Shown: positions 48,201 to 57,480 of the stretch, in pieces
How the letters are laid out: every line of letters starts with the position of its first letter
Numbering within the stretch: the first letter of the stretch is position 1
From: Paraburkholderia sp.
GTDB lineage: Bacteria; Pseudomonadota; Gammaproteobacteria; Burkholderiales; Burkholderiaceae
Direction: 5' to 3'
DNA: 64,000 nt
NCBI GenBank assembly: GCA_004322045.1
Contig: SCRN01000033.1
Coordinates: 62,001 to 126,000 of the forward strand
Made by a program: the position numbers and the translations under genes
The notes under the pieces: model-generated
Databases searched by the model: none
The model's input: only the letters and a program-made list of their open reading frames with translations
Told to the model about the DNA's origin: nothing

Positions 48201-51200
48201 CCTTCAGGAACCCCACAACATCCGTGCCGTTCCATAGTTCCCGAAATGACAGATACATCGCTGCAGACTCGGCCTCGATCGCAAGCACATGAATGATTTG
48301 TTGGATGGGGGCTTGCGATTCGTCCGGGAATCCTTCCAGCAGCCGAAGCGAACGCTCAATACTGGATGGCAACCCGATCGCGGAGGTCTGTCTCTTGCTA
48401 ATTCTCGAGTCGGCAAACGCCCCTCGAAGCTTTCGCATTTGAGAGCGCAGCACATATCTCGCGGGATTCCCCAGCGCCGCCGCATCAAGAGCAACTTCGG
48501 TGTCTGCGTCACTGAACTTGGTCACGTCGTCGTGCAGCCCAATAAAATCACTGACAGCCGCGCCGACCCGCCAAAGATCGGCTTCGTAAATAGGTACTTC
48601 GATTGTTCGAAGTGCTCGCCCACCATCTCGGACGAAGGCGCGATTGCCTATCTCCGCCCGCGAAACACCTTCACCGATGACATAGTAGCTGTCACCATTC
48701 GAAAGCTCAGCGATGTAAGGCCACGCAGGGACAAGCTCTAGATCCAAATGCTCATGAGAGAAATGGCGAACAGCCGAGACGATCGACCTATACAGGCGAG
48801 CGGCAGACCTTAGGCTCCCCGCTGGCAAGGATTGTCCCATCGATTCCGTCGATACACGTAAGCGAAGGAAATCCTCGGGCGAAAGCATCGCCTCTAGGCG
48901 ACACACTAGGCCCCCCGTCGCTTGAAGGTGGTGGCGTGTCCAATTCAGTGCCAGGGGGCGAAGATTTTCCTGGGCGTCAGCGCCCACGAACGCAGGAAAT
49001 CCCTGATCAGGGTTGTTCAGTTCAAATGCCTCTAGTCCCCGCGCTACCACTCCACCTTCGTGCGTCGATTCATCGATTAGACAGGAGAACAGTCGTTGTA
49101 CGCGAATGCCCGGAAGCGGCGGAAGGAGGAGGCTGGGCGTGGAAGGTGTCGATGCAGTCGGCGCCAACAAGTGATGGCGCCTCCCAAGACAGGCAAGGAT
49201 TTGATCCCGGGGGACTACGCTTGCTAGCGTCTGCAATGCGATAGCAGAGGTAACGGTTGGACGGCGTTCCGAGCTTTCGGCTTGTTCGCTCGATGGCAAA
49301 TGTTGGGATGGCTGGTCAGGCAGCAGGTCACGAAAAAGACGAACGGCAATGCCCGCGCTGTCACCCTGAGCCGACAAGTTCAGGAACGGCTTTAGGAACG
49401 GTGTTAGTGGGTCATTGTCTACGTTTGTCTCTGTGGCCAGAAGTTCGATCGCCTCATGCATCCACTCGAAGGGTTGCCAAACTTGCACCAGTCTTGCGCG
49501 TTCGGCTTCAGTTCGGACGGTCCGTTCCGCGCTGTGACCGCATGCGCGCTTGGCCTTCCAAGTCAGGATATGAAACCGCGCTTGACGTTGGTACTCTGGC
49601 CCGGACAACGTTTCGTTGAAGACCGAGCTAAAGTTTTGATCAAGGACGAGACTCGCCAACCAGGCGATCCTGCTGCGCCGAACGGCATTCTCTTCGGCCG
49701 TCAATTCACGAACATCGCGGCCTTGTGTATCGAGTAGATGCTCGAGGCCTTCGAGCCCAAACAGCAGCGTCGACTCCCATGAATGTTTCTCGGGTAGCAG
49801 GCGCCAGGACGCTCCCTGTGCGCATTCATTCCACAGGGTTTGATATCGAGACCACGCCGCCGCCGCATCATCTCCTATTTCGCTACCACGCTCCGAGGCA
49901 ATTGCATACCACAGAAGCCGCGCGGCCTTCGGTAGTTCGGATGTGCGAAGATCACGAGCTTGAAAGGCTGTCTTAACCGTTTGAAGAATGGTTGAAAACG
50001 GCGCTTTATACAACTCGACATTGTGGAGCAACTGTAGTGCAGACTGCCGGTCTGTTGTGGGAGCGACGGACCAAAAATCCCACCCGGACTCGCCGTCGCC
50101 GATCAATGGAGGCTCCCATGCCGGACCCGACGCAGCCAAGGCTCGCCCTTGATTTATGTACGTCGAAAACTCATCCGCACTCATTGCGGGAATTTCGTCG
50201 GCCTTGGCGAGAAGTGTCAACTCGAGTGAACGTGCGACTCGATCGATGGACTCGCGAATCTCATTCAGAGTGGCTGGGCTGTCCGCCAGTAAGACGATGT
50301 CATCAACATAGCGGGCATATCCAACGCGGGTCCTCTCCGTGTTGAGTCGCTCCATGATTCGGTTGGCCTCTTGATCGAGCGGAAACAACGCGATCGATCC
50401 AACCCAAGCAGAGAGAAGGGGGCCTTGCGGTATGCCTCTTGTCGGATCCGATCGTTCTTCAACGCCTGTATCCGGCCGCCTGTATGCAACACCAAAGAGG
50501 TGCTCATCCAATTGCTCAAGGACGGCCGTCGCTTTGTCGGCCGCGATAGGTTGGGCGCTTGGCATGCCGAGCAACTCAGCAAAACCAGGAGTGTCGCCGG
50601 TTACGGATTCGATGGCATGCGTCAGGCGCGCCTGCAGACTGTCTCGCACGACGTATCGACGCAATCGGTCGTAGTAGCGCTTCACGTCGAGTCGGACGGC
50701 GTACACATACCCCATCTCCGACACTTGTAGCGAGATCGACTTCATGAAGTCGAGCCAACACTCATGAAAGGGGCGGTACATCCCTTGGGACGATGCAGGC
50801 TGCCGCCCGTCGAGCACATCCATGTCGATCTGATACGCGAAGCTCAACGTTCGGTTACTCAATTCTCCCCAATGGCCTTTTCCATCCAAATCGAATCCGG
50901 TCGTGACCGTACGCCGTTCCTCTCGGTAGTAGCGGACGGCAGGGATGCTTCGGCTGAACGTCGAATCGGAATACGCCAAATGGTCCCAGCGCTCGGTGAG
51001 GATTTCATTCAGCACGTACTGCTGGATCGCGAGATCCTCCGGCCGCGGCATCATTTTGAGTCTTGGCTCTGATCCTCCAAAACTTCTGGGTACCCAAACC
51101 GCGTCGTATGATCCCAGCGGGGCGGCTTGTGTACTGGCCAAGCGTTCGACCAGGAGCGCATTGAAGGCGGTCGCGGCGATGTCGAGGCGTTCCCATCGTG

Positions 51201-52797
51201 GTTCGTCGCAAGGTAGTTCGCCTCGCTTCGAGCCCATGTAGGCCATTAGCCGGGCGTGATTGAGCCGAGCCTGAGCGTCATTGAGGAACTCGTCGGAGAG
51301 TGACCGGTGTGCTTCGTTCTTGACATCTACCAGATACGCTGACCAGTCTCTTAAGGCCTGAGGCTGGTCTTGGGCCCCCGCAGTAGCATCGTTAGCTGGA
51401 GCTAACGGTGCAGCGTCGAGACCAGCGATACGTCTCAATTGAGAGGCGGCCCGTGCGAAGGCACGCATTCGCCGCGAGCGGGGTGCAGCCGACCAGACGG
51501 AGTCGGCCAGAGTTTCGTCAGCGGATGTTCCGAACGCAAATGCCAGAATTGCAGCTGCTGGTTCATAGGTTGACCCAAGCAGGAGTTCCGATGCGGACTC
51601 AGGGGAAAGTCCCGCCAGATAGTCGTTTGGATCCTTGGCGTATTCGCCTTGAACGCCTGCTTCTGTTAGATGTGCAGCGGTAGGCCAACAAAATCTGCAA
51701 TCAACGCCGGCAGCGAGCAGCTTGAGGCAGGCGTCGGCGCTACCTCGGAGTCCTGCCTCGTCCCGGTCGAAGCACACAACTACAGTTATTGTGGTGTCCT
51801 TGCCGGGGAGGCTATCGCGCAAAGTTTTGATCAACTGGGCCTGATGATCGCTGAGGGCGTTCCCCATAACAGCGACAGCATCCAGCCCGCCGGCTTCTAA
51901 GCGCAGCGCGTCTAAAAAGCCTTCGCAGAGATAAAGTGCTTGCTCCTTTTTTCCCTGCTTGGCTCCCTGCTGTATGCGAGCAAATGCTCGGTCCGCTCGG
52001 TAGAGCATCCGAGCTTTAGCGAAGCCACGGGTGAACTGGTATTTCGGGCTCGTCGATTCGGTAGGCCCGCCGACCGAACGAGCTCCGAGACCTACCAACT
52101 GCTTGTTTTCGTCATAGAGGGGGAATACGACCCGTTCGCCGATGAAGAAATCGCCATAATCGGTCGACGTCCCGGCTGCGTTCAGCGGCAGATGAGGGTT
52201 CCGTCCAACGCCCGGGAAGAGGCGTTTAACTAAGTAGGCGTCTTCCAGTAACCCAGCGTTCTCACGCTTTCTCGACTTGTCTCTCTCAGCATCGAGTCGA
52301 CCCGACAGGAAGTTGTTGGTCGCATGGAGAAAGCCCGCCCGCTGGATAACTGCAGGGTCTAGCTTTCGCTCCACTATCCATCCGTCAAGGCGCTGCGCAT
52401 CCGAACCACGCTGGTACATGCTGTACGCGAGCTCAAGCCCTGTGCGGCCGTTCAATCCCGCACCGGACTGGGGGCGTTCGGCACTTGGTAGCCCGGTCGC
52501 CGTCGCGATTGCGAATCCACTCGACAGCCAGTCGACAGCCTCTTTGAAGCCGACATTGAGGCGAGCTTTAACGAGGTCAATCGCGTCGCCGTGCGCGCCA
52601 CAGCTAAAGCAGTGAAAGTGCTGACGGCCTTGTTCTCGGCTTGAATCGATTAGTAACGACGGTGTCTTGTCATCGTGGAATGGACACACCGCCATCGTCC
52701 TCGCACCTTTCTCGATGCGTAGCTCCATGCCGAGACGCTTTGCAACCTCGTCAATCGGGACGCTGGCTAGAAGCCTGTCGTAGTCGATTCTTGCCAC
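45217..52797 (-). CDS. Giant primase-reverse transcriptase-nitrilase fusion protein (DRT1-like)
   Basis: A 2,526-residue protein from GTG 52797; GTG 52920, 18 bases from the upstream stop, would add 41 residues, but conserved primase sequence starts at ARIDYDRLLASVPIDE. Domains: (1) DnaG-like primase with CHC2 zinc finger C38/H41/C63/C66 and TOPRIM E292, D344 and D346. (2) Reverse transcriptase, ~540-900: motif A D704 (RLDVKRYYD), motif B Q791 (RGIPQGPLL), motif C Y830-VDD. (3) Unassigned, mostly helical middle, ~900-1900, ending in a low-complexity linker. (4) Nitrilase domain, ~1985-2500: E2068 (LVLPEYS), K2155/2156 (RHKKY), C2218 (LICSEV). All active sites look intact. RT-nitrilase fusion defines DRT type 1 phage defence; the attached primase is unusual. 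Confidence 0.9.
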   Translation of the reverse strand: MARIDYDRLLASVPIDEVAKRLGMELRIEKGARTMAVCPFHDDKTPSLLIDSSREQGRQHFHCFSCGAHGDAIDLVKARLNVGFKEAVDWLSSGFAIATATGLPSAERPQSGAGLNGRTGLELAYSMYQRGSDAQRLDGWIVERKLDPAVIQRAGFLHATNNFLSGRLDAERDKSRKRENAGLLEDAYLVKRLFPGVGRNPHLPLNAAGTSTDYGDFFIGERVVFPLYDENKQLVGLGARSVGGPTESTSPKYQFTRGFAKARMLYRADRAFARIQQGAKQGKKEQALYLCEGFLDALRLEAGGLDAVAVMGNALSDHQAQLIKTLRDSLPGKDTTITVVVCFDRDEAGLRGSADACLKLLAAGVDCRFCWPTAAHLTEAGVQGEYAKDPNDYLAGLSPESASELLLGSTYEPAAAILAFAFGTSADETLADSVWSAAPRSRRMRAFARAASQLRRIAGLDAAPLAPANDATAGAQDQPQALRDWSAYLVDVKNEAHRSLSDEFLNDAQARLNHARLMAYMGSKRGELPCDEPRWERLDIAATAFNALLVERLASTQAAPLGSYDAVWVPRSFGGSEPRLKMMPRPEDLAIQQYVLNEILTERWDHLAYSDSTFSRSIPAVRYYREERRTVTTGFDLDGKGHWGELSNRTLSFAYQIDMDVLDGRQPASSQGMYRPFHECWLDFMKSISLQVSEMGYVYAVRLDVKRYYDRLRRYVVRDSLQARLTHAIESVTGDTPGFAELLGMPSAQPIAADKATAVLEQLDEHLFGVAYRRPDTGVEERSDPTRGIPQGPLLSAWVGSIALFPLDQEANRIMERLNTERTRVGYARYVDDIVLLADSPATLNEIRESIDRVARSLELTLLAKADEIPAMSADEFSTYINQGRALAASGPAWEPPLIGDGESGWDFWSVAPTTDRQSALQLLHNVELYKAPFSTILQTVKTAFQARDLRTSELPKAARLLWYAIASERGSEIGDDAAAAWSRYQTLWNECAQGASWRLLPEKHSWESTLLFGLEGLEHLLDTQGRDVRELTAEENAVRRSRIAWLASLVLDQNFSSVFNETLSGPEYQRQARFHILTWKAKRACGHSAERTVRTEAERARLVQVWQPFEWMHEAIELLATETNVDNDPLTPFLKPFLNLSAQGDSAGIAVRLFRDLLPDQPSQHLPSSEQAESSERRPTVTSAIALQTLASVVPRDQILACLGRRHHLLAPTASTPSTPSLLLPPLPGIRVQRLFSCLIDESTHEGGVVARGLEAFELNNPDQGFPAFVGADAQENLRPLALNWTRHHLQATGGLVCRLEAMLSPEDFLRLRVSTESMGQSLPAGSLRSAARLYRSIVSAVRHFSHEHLDLELVPAWPYIAELSNGDSYYVIGEGVSRAEIGNRAFVRDGGRALRTIEVPIYEADLWRVGAAVSDFIGLHDDVTKFSDADTEVALDAAALGNPARYVLRSQMRKLRGAFADSRISKRQTSAIGLPSSIERSLRLLEGFPDESQAPIQQIIHVLAIEAESAAMYLSFRELWNGTDVVGFLKELTSRVISRLPLSISQNLALNAGDGIGLRRDLWGVLCFSRQLHSQSDAPAVSQEPAWRALCAGTVCVGVSVALDGVIASIRSQGSFETHHAFDFPAEWNIAAPPQTDSQPDPINTSVVGGARRQSARTGLVDQLRSLVRYLGHRLRRESTSPNRLSDGLYGLLETIVRKVAQAEHAHEQSDELLAWPFDCINNQALDVLDFDLLESTAAFVRQLDAELGFDVVLAKESSYGYNAQTRRFVDSRNGSWEATPWMISQFPRSAKHIEEMVLNGRILRIWSEVYDRDSSRLLSVSALGEPFASIAFEKSATDSTTPNDVVSGQTPQDDRSNNVPAAQGPAKSVDDSPQPQRLGEATTGAATPISIDSNATTRAPSSAIIAETKERSAVNAAVEAAPSADKPTNSQHKSISFDARAFRNKQRLSWQTRSDSNKREAHIRIALLQMSLDITYKHPMMEACPSQWPFSNEAKTRLKEQLTPRDLYEMLARATAGTGSEHHWKMGTFDPVQMMSWAEHRRRRFLERVIDSCEAFKVDLLVLPEYSVRRETIEWLKVYLANKQVAVLAGTYMEFRQDPPSHNLTAQLTLLWPVPKEIARQMTAVGDQRAEDINGSQDPLERGLVLEFSRHKKYRSIALDELFRPLTGTLAPLFKPEELTKQLQDQTGWTPTASAVSALLSLTRLPLKHVLELICSEVFLVSSPANYLHMADDYVDVRRRFGEAGDPTEVERDLRDLAKHLSITGDGSRARRSILAIPAATSRSADYWIAGQACQLAAGTTSVFANGVGKGLVGGSCFVGRGSWKAQRVEPGYLSTITPYHGWSKGIYYNNKSDALSEFDQAVVIADIDPYNMLEGKPRPQTMPVPLQLVAYLPLIECVNSQQTEEAVFLSNGVTPIAGLHSSGFKKPTCDEASFWSSVQTAITTPTAANFDAVWKHFPDADAVSSRAAAFWHNGAIQPSAGSHAQSASGAPALYDWIDVDLSLSGTETLKQIDIPSWVTVKR

Positions 52798-52938
52798 TTG
52801 GTCTTTTCCCTTTTTGCGGCGGATGACGCCGTTCTGAACATTTCTTGCGTTTTTCTGACTGCTCGCTGCGCACTCGGATCGGCAGCTGCGGCGCAATGGA
52901 CAGCTATGAGGCTGTCTCACATTCGATACTGTTCCCGG

Positions 52939-54660
52939 TCAAAGCCCGATGAGCTCGTCCAACAGGCTTTTGCGGTCATGGAGCCGCCAATGACTTTCGA
53001 AGACGGCCAACAGCTCGTTTTGTCTCTGTTCGACTATGGCTGGTGTCCATTCGACTTTGTCGAGGACTTGAGTCGTGATTACGAACGGAGAGATGCCGTT
53101 ACGGGAGAAATACGCCCGCTTCTTTGTAGCGAAGTCGTAGTTGGATGCCGCACTGTTCTTCCTTCTCGTGAGCAGGGCAAGATTTCCGACGCGGTGGACC
53201 CATGTGATTCGGTCCTTCGGATCAGGAAACCATTCCAGCCAGGTGCTGTTCGGTGGTGGGGTTTGCGGCAAAACGTGCTCTACTGTGATCGTATCGTATT
53301 CGTACGTTGCGCCACCCTCGGAGAGCAAGGCATCGAGCCGAAGAAGAACGGCGGACCGAGCGCGCGCCGCAAGTGTGCTGTAGATCGGGCCGTCAAGCGC
53401 GGAGTACACAGCATGTTGCTCGTTCGGCGTTAGTTGAAGCGGCGACTCATCGTTCCAGAGATCGCTGCCCAACTCAAGATGATCAGTTAGGCGAGAAAAT
53501 CGGTCGATGCGTTCATTGATACCAAACTTCGAAATGAGCATCCCGTAGGCCAATCGCTCGAGATCGCGGAAGTACCTTCGCACGATATCCGGCTGCTGCC
53601 GGAACCGCACCATGAATGCCAACGACGGCGGGACCCAGTCAGTAAATTCAAGGCGATTGAGCCATCGTAGGCTCTCGTTGACCTCTTCGGCGTGCGCGGT
53701 GCTTTCATAGGCAGCGTCGAGGACTTCTTCGTAGGAGCGTGCCATTGGCAGCAAGATATCGTCGATGAAACGGACCGGGTTTTTGAGCTCGGTGACGTGA
53801 TCATTGAATTCCTTAAGCAAGGTTGCCTTAGGCTTCGATTTTCGGTAGATCATCCGAATGTGGCTGAACAGGTCACCAAACGTTGTTCGGCCAAGATCAT
53901 CTTCAGCATCCTCCCACTTAGCTGTGTATGCCGCTTTCTGCATGTCGGGAATACTCCCGATGATCTGTGCCTTCAGGATGTCCGTCGCGGAAAGGTCAAG
54001 GCCGCGGCTGTTCAGAACCGAAAATATCCGATAGGCTGAATCGAGATCGGGGGTTGCGACGACAACAAGGTAGCAGCGAGTGACGATGAACTGAGCAAGG
54101 CGGATCCGGTCGTCTTCGGTTAGCTTGTCCAGGCGTGTGTGAAACAGATGCGCGTTCGCGCGGATATTCGACTGGCTGTCCGGCAACGTGTCCTTAAGAT
54201 CGAGTAGTTCCGCAAAGCCTTTCTCGCGCTGCACATAGCGCTGAAAGAAGTCACAATCCCGGTCTCGAAGCGTTAGGCGAAAACGATCCTTCGTGCCATG
54301 AATGGCGCTCCCTTTCTCGTAGATCAGCGAGGTCAGCTCTGTAGCACGGTCTGGCGCGACGCATGCCCGGATAGCGGCCAGCAAGATTGTGAGCGTGGTG
54401 AGACGTTGCTGCCCGTCAACGACGTCCGAGCTGGGGTTAGCCTCGGACTTGATCAGTACGATGCTTCCGAGAAAATACGGTGGCATCTCGTCCACAGCAC
54501 CGCCGTCGGACTGCATGAAACCCGTTAGATCATCAAACAGTTCTCGGGCTTGCTCTGTTGTCCAGGAGTAGGGGCGCTGATAGCCTGGAATGCGGAACAC
54601 GTAGTCGTCGCTGAAGATTTTTGCCAGTGATTGCTCGTGGGCGACTAGAGTCTTGCTCAT
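52939..54660 (-). CDS. GmrSD-like DUF262/DUF1524 nuclease
   Basis: A 573-residue single-chain protein. DUF262 (GmrS-like): FRIPGYQRPYSWT and SDVVDGQQRLTTLTILL, the latter being the NTPase signature. C-terminal DUF1524 (GmrD-like HNH nuclease): TVEHVLPQTP (H462) and VGNLALLTRRKNSAASNYDF. Such proteins restrict phages with modified DNA (type IV restriction) or act in SspE/BREX-like defence. It is directly upstream of the giant RT gene on the same strand (141 bases, or 18 with the longer RT start), so the two may form one system. It could equally be an independent defence gene. Confidence 0.9.
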   Translation of the reverse strand: MSKTLVAHEQSLAKIFSDDYVFRIPGYQRPYSWTTEQARELFDDLTGFMQSDGGAVDEMPPYFLGSIVLIKSEANPSSDVVDGQQRLTTLTILLAAIRACVAPDRATELTSLIYEKGSAIHGTKDRFRLTLRDRDCDFFQRYVQREKGFAELLDLKDTLPDSQSNIRANAHLFHTRLDKLTEDDRIRLAQFIVTRCYLVVVATPDLDSAYRIFSVLNSRGLDLSATDILKAQIIGSIPDMQKAAYTAKWEDAEDDLGRTTFGDLFSHIRMIYRKSKPKATLLKEFNDHVTELKNPVRFIDDILLPMARSYEEVLDAAYESTAHAEEVNESLRWLNRLEFTDWVPPSLAFMVRFRQQPDIVRRYFRDLERLAYGMLISKFGINERIDRFSRLTDHLELGSDLWNDESPLQLTPNEQHAVYSALDGPIYSTLAARARSAVLLRLDALLSEGGATYEYDTITVEHVLPQTPPPNSTWLEWFPDPKDRITWVHRVGNLALLTRRKNSAASNYDFATKKRAYFSRNGISPFVITTQVLDKVEWTPAIVEQRQNELLAVFESHWRLHDRKSLLDELIGL

Positions 54661-54734
54661 TCGTAATCTCGCTGAAAGACTGCATTGTCATAGCGCAAAC
54701 CTAACAAACGCGAAAGGAGAATCCGCGCGATGAG

Positions 54735-55046
54735 TCAGGGCAAAGTGTCTGCTTCCTGCCAGATGGTGGTGGGCCGCGTATGTGCTTGTTCGACGGACCC
54801 CGACAGGTCGGCAGTGCGTGACCAAAGTGTGCCGTCTTTGTTCAGTGAGGCGTGGGAAAGAGTGCCGGTGAAACGATGATCGGGGGTTTCAGTGATGTGG
54901 AGCAGCGTTGTTTCGTAGGCAGCGTGCGACACATATGCTCCCGACGCGGAATCGTCCTCGCGCGCCGTGGCGCGCTGGGCGTCGCCGATGATCGCTGGTA
55001 CCCAGGCACCTACGCCCGAGCCATGGTTCCTGAGTTCGTTCCGCAT
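54735..55046 (-). CDS. Hypothetical small protein
   Basis: A 103-residue protein between the second recombinase and the DUF262 gene, all on the same strand. GGGGG lies before the ATG. The sequence (YVSHAAYETTLLHITETPDHRFTGTLSH) looks beta-rich and soluble; no family is recognised. Tandem position suggests co-transcription with its neighbours. Confidence 0.5.
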   Translation of the reverse strand: MRNELRNHGSGVGAWVPAIIGDAQRATAREDDSASGAYVSHAAYETTLLHITETPDHRFTGTLSHASLNKDGTLWSRTADLSGSVEQAHTRPTTIWQEADTLP

Positions 55047-55153
55047 GTCGCCCCCGTATGCGCCGTTCTTTTATTCCGACAGTATAGCCAGACAGCGGCC
55101 ACGACGACATCGCGGTGAAGGGCGGAAGAGGCCACTATCGGCATCGGGGCTAA

Positions 55154-56107
55154 TCAGTACGACACTTTGAATGTCGGCGAATCTTCGGACCGGTGCTGGC
55201 GCCTGTCGTAGAGGCGGGTCGTGGAGATATTCGCGTGCCCGAGCCAGTGCTGAACTCGCGCGATATCGGCCTCGTGTTCCAACGCGTTCGTCGCCGCCGT
55301 TGCGCGCAGGCCGTGAACGCCGAGGCCGTCGATGGCGATGCCGGTGTGCGCCGCGTAGTTCCGCACGCACTTGTAGACACCATCGCCGGTCATCGGCCGG
55401 TCGGTGTGTCGTACTGGTTGAAAAAGTGGCGCGTGGGCTACCGAGCTGTGTCCTGCCGCTTCTAGGTACATATGCAGGCGTTCTGCGCTTGCCGGATGCA
55501 GTGGGACGTGTCGCACCTTATTTCCCTTGCCGTGTATGCGCAGGTGCGGCACACCGCGCCGGTCGTGGATGTCGCGGACCTTTAGCAAGCACAGCTCCTC
55601 GCGACGCAGGCCGTGATAGAGCAGCACGGCGAGCATCGCACGATCGCGCTCGCCTTTCAACGTATCCGGATCGGGCGCATCAAGCAGCGCACGAGCCTGG
55701 TAATCGCCGAGCGCCGGTGTTTTACCCTCGTTGCCGTTGCCGCGGGGCCTTTTCACGCCAGCGACGGGGTTCAGCAGGACCGCGTTACGTTCGCACAGGT
55801 AATCGAACAGCGACGACAGCGCGGCTAGCTTGCGTCGGATCGTCGCGCCGGACAACTGGCGAGCCTCAAGGCGCTTTCGCCACGCGAGAACATGCGCACG
55901 CGTGACGGTGCGAAGCTCGTCCACCTGCGCGATGCCTGTGAATGTCATGAAGTCTCGCAAGTCGATCTGGTACGCGCGCCGCGTGCGGGGATTGTCGAGG
56001 TTGGCGAACCATTCGGCCTCTGGCGGCACGTTCCCGAGTTGGTAGAATTCTGCGGCGGTGAGCTGACGGCTGTCGGCGCGCGCGATGGGTGTCAGTCTGT
56101 TCGGCAC
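55154..56107 (-). CDS. Tyrosine recombinase (XerC/D-like)
   Basis: A 317-residue recombinase with an N-terminal SAM-like core-binding domain ([18 protein letters not shown]) and a catalytic domain: R168 (HGLRREEL), K195-region [10 protein letters not shown]265/R268 (HGLRATA), H291 (LGHANI) and Y300 (TTRLYDRR), all present. It lacks the DUF4102 domain of the element integrase and lies 8 kb from the element's right end, so it may resolve multimers, or belong to a nested element. A perfect inverted repeat lies 114 bases upstream. Confidence 0.9.
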   Translation of the reverse strand: MPNRLTPIARADSRQLTAAEFYQLGNVPPEAEWFANLDNPRTRRAYQIDLRDFMTFTGIAQVDELRTVTRAHVLAWRKRLEARQLSGATIRRKLAALSSLFDYLCERNAVLLNPVAGVKRPRGNGNEGKTPALGDYQARALLDAPDPDTLKGERDRAMLAVLLYHGLRREELCLLKVRDIHDRRGVPHLRIHGKGNKVRHVPLHPASAERLHMYLEAAGHSSVAHAPLFQPVRHTDRPMTGDGVYKCVRNYAAHTGIAIDGLGVHGLRATAATNALEHEADIARVQHWLGHANISTTRLYDRRQHRSEDSPTFKVSY

Positions 56108-56220
56108 GGTTATCTCTGGAGGAGAGCCGGGGAGGCCGTGCGCGCAAATCAGCGGTGAAATCGAATCGTTGCCGGTAGCTGAACGCCGAAGCGCACCGCT
56201 GTTTGCGGCGCACGGTCGCT

Positions 56221-56242
56221 ATTGATAACGTATTTTATCAAT
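56221..56242. promoter_or_regulatory. Inverted repeat upstream of the second recombinase
   Basis: ATTGATAA and TTATCAAT are separated by six bases, perfect eight-base arms, in AT-rich DNA upstream of the recombinase at 56107. This could be an operator or a recombination site. Confidence 0.5.
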
Positions 56243-56377
56243 ACTTAATCGGCGATAGCATATACGCTAACTTTGGCATATAGCGCCTCGGGGCCATGCC
56301 GATAGGCCCCGAGCAAGAAGAGGCGAGTGGTGTGATTCCGAGGGCACAACGTGCGGCACAACCGCGCATGTTCAACG

Positions 56378-56508
56378 GTTGCACAATTGCACGATTGCAG
56401 GCCGGGTCGCGTATGTAGCCAGTGCGCGGCTAGGGAAATGCCTTCTGTTACGATCTGCGGATCTGCATATGCCGCCGGGGTGCGCATTCGTGCAATCAAG
56501 CAATCAGG
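56378..56508. repeat. Iteron array A
   Basis: Three direct 8-bp units occur at 56378-56400 (GTTGCACA, ATTGCACG, ATTGCAGG), then two inverted units at 56492-56507 (GCAATCAA, GCAATCAG). A box, AGTAGCTCACAGTCGTTCA, follows at 56571-56589, just ahead of the Abi-C gene; array B has the same order and a 17/19 match to the box. These are likely binding sites of the element's replication protein or a shared regulator. Confidence 0.65.
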
Positions 56509-56620
56509 ACCGCGCCCGTTGTCGCAAGGCGGCATGTGGCGACCGGTCTCACCACCTGCAATCGCTCTGCAGTAGCTCACAGTCGTTCAAGTTCCAACGC
56601 TAACGAACCAAAGGAACTGT

Positions 56621-57442
56621 ATGGCAAGCCGACCTCCACTGACCGACGCAATCATCGTTGCGCTTTCTCGTCTTGTTGACGATTCGCAAACCGACAAGCG
56701 GGAGCCGAGTCATTCGGACATTGAATTCCAGATTGACCGGGCACAGCTAGCGGCTGCCGATCCGGGCAGGCAAGGAAAGCCCGTGGGAAAGTCCAAGCGC
56801 GTGAGGGGGACATTGAGCTGGGCGTTGTCGAACAATCTACCGGCGGGTGAAACACTCGCAGCCGGATTGATCGCGACCGTTCAAGGCTACGGCGGTTTCC
56901 GCCCCGAGTCGACGAACTATTGCGGTGCTGATGCAATCGCGAACCTTGCTTCGGCCTTGGCATTGCAGGGCTGGGAACTGACGTCAGACGGCGGCTTGCA
57001 GCCTCGGGTTCTCGCATCACTTTCCGGTAGGGAACTGACTTCCGCGTTGCGCGCGTATGCACAGCGCGCGCAACAAGGCTCCCTGGATAGTCCGCTGCTC
57101 GCTGGAACGGCTAAGGACCTCCTTGAAGCAACGGCAGCTCATGTATTGATGCAGAAGTGGGGGAGCAGCGCGACCAGTTCCAATTTCCCGACGTTGCTCG
57201 GGCAAGCGTTCACGGCTCTTGGATTTGCGACCCCCAGCGATCCCGTTGCGCCTGGAGAGCCGGCGAATAAGCGCGTTGAGCGAGAGGCATATGCGCTTGG
57301 GTGCGCTTTAAACGCACTTCGAAATAAGGAGGGGACGGGGCATGGCCGCCCTTGGGACAGCAGCATTACTACGTCGCAGGCGCGCTTTGCAATCGAATCC
57401 ATGGGCAGCATCGCGCGGCTCATGCTTGACGCGCTGCCGTAG
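56621..57442 (+). CDS. Abi-C (abortive infection C-terminal domain) protein
   Basis: A 273-residue protein. The last 50 residues (LNALRNKEGTGHGRPWDSS ... ARFAIESMGSIARLMLD) match the Abi_C domain found in several abortive-infection proteins; the RNKxGTGHGR motif is the hallmark. The N-terminal part is helical with no recognised domain. There is no membrane segment. It lies 38 bases before a P-loop NTPase gene on the same strand, which suggests a two-gene defence unit, and has iteron array A upstream. Confidence 0.82.
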   Translation: MASRPPLTDAIIVALSRLVDDSQTDKREPSHSDIEFQIDRAQLAAADPGRQGKPVGKSKRVRGTLSWALSNNLPAGETLAAGLIATVQGYGGFRPESTNYCGADAIANLASALALQGWELTSDGGLQPRVLASLSGRELTSALRAYAQRAQQGSLDSPLLAGTAKDLLEATAAHVLMQKWGSSATSSNFPTLLGQAFTALGFATPSDPVAPGEPANKRVEREAYALGCALNALRNKEGTGHGRPWDSSITTSQARFAIESMGSIARLMLDALP

Positions 57443-57480
57443 AAGTACGCTCATCAGTTCGGTCGAAGGTCGGAGCGACA

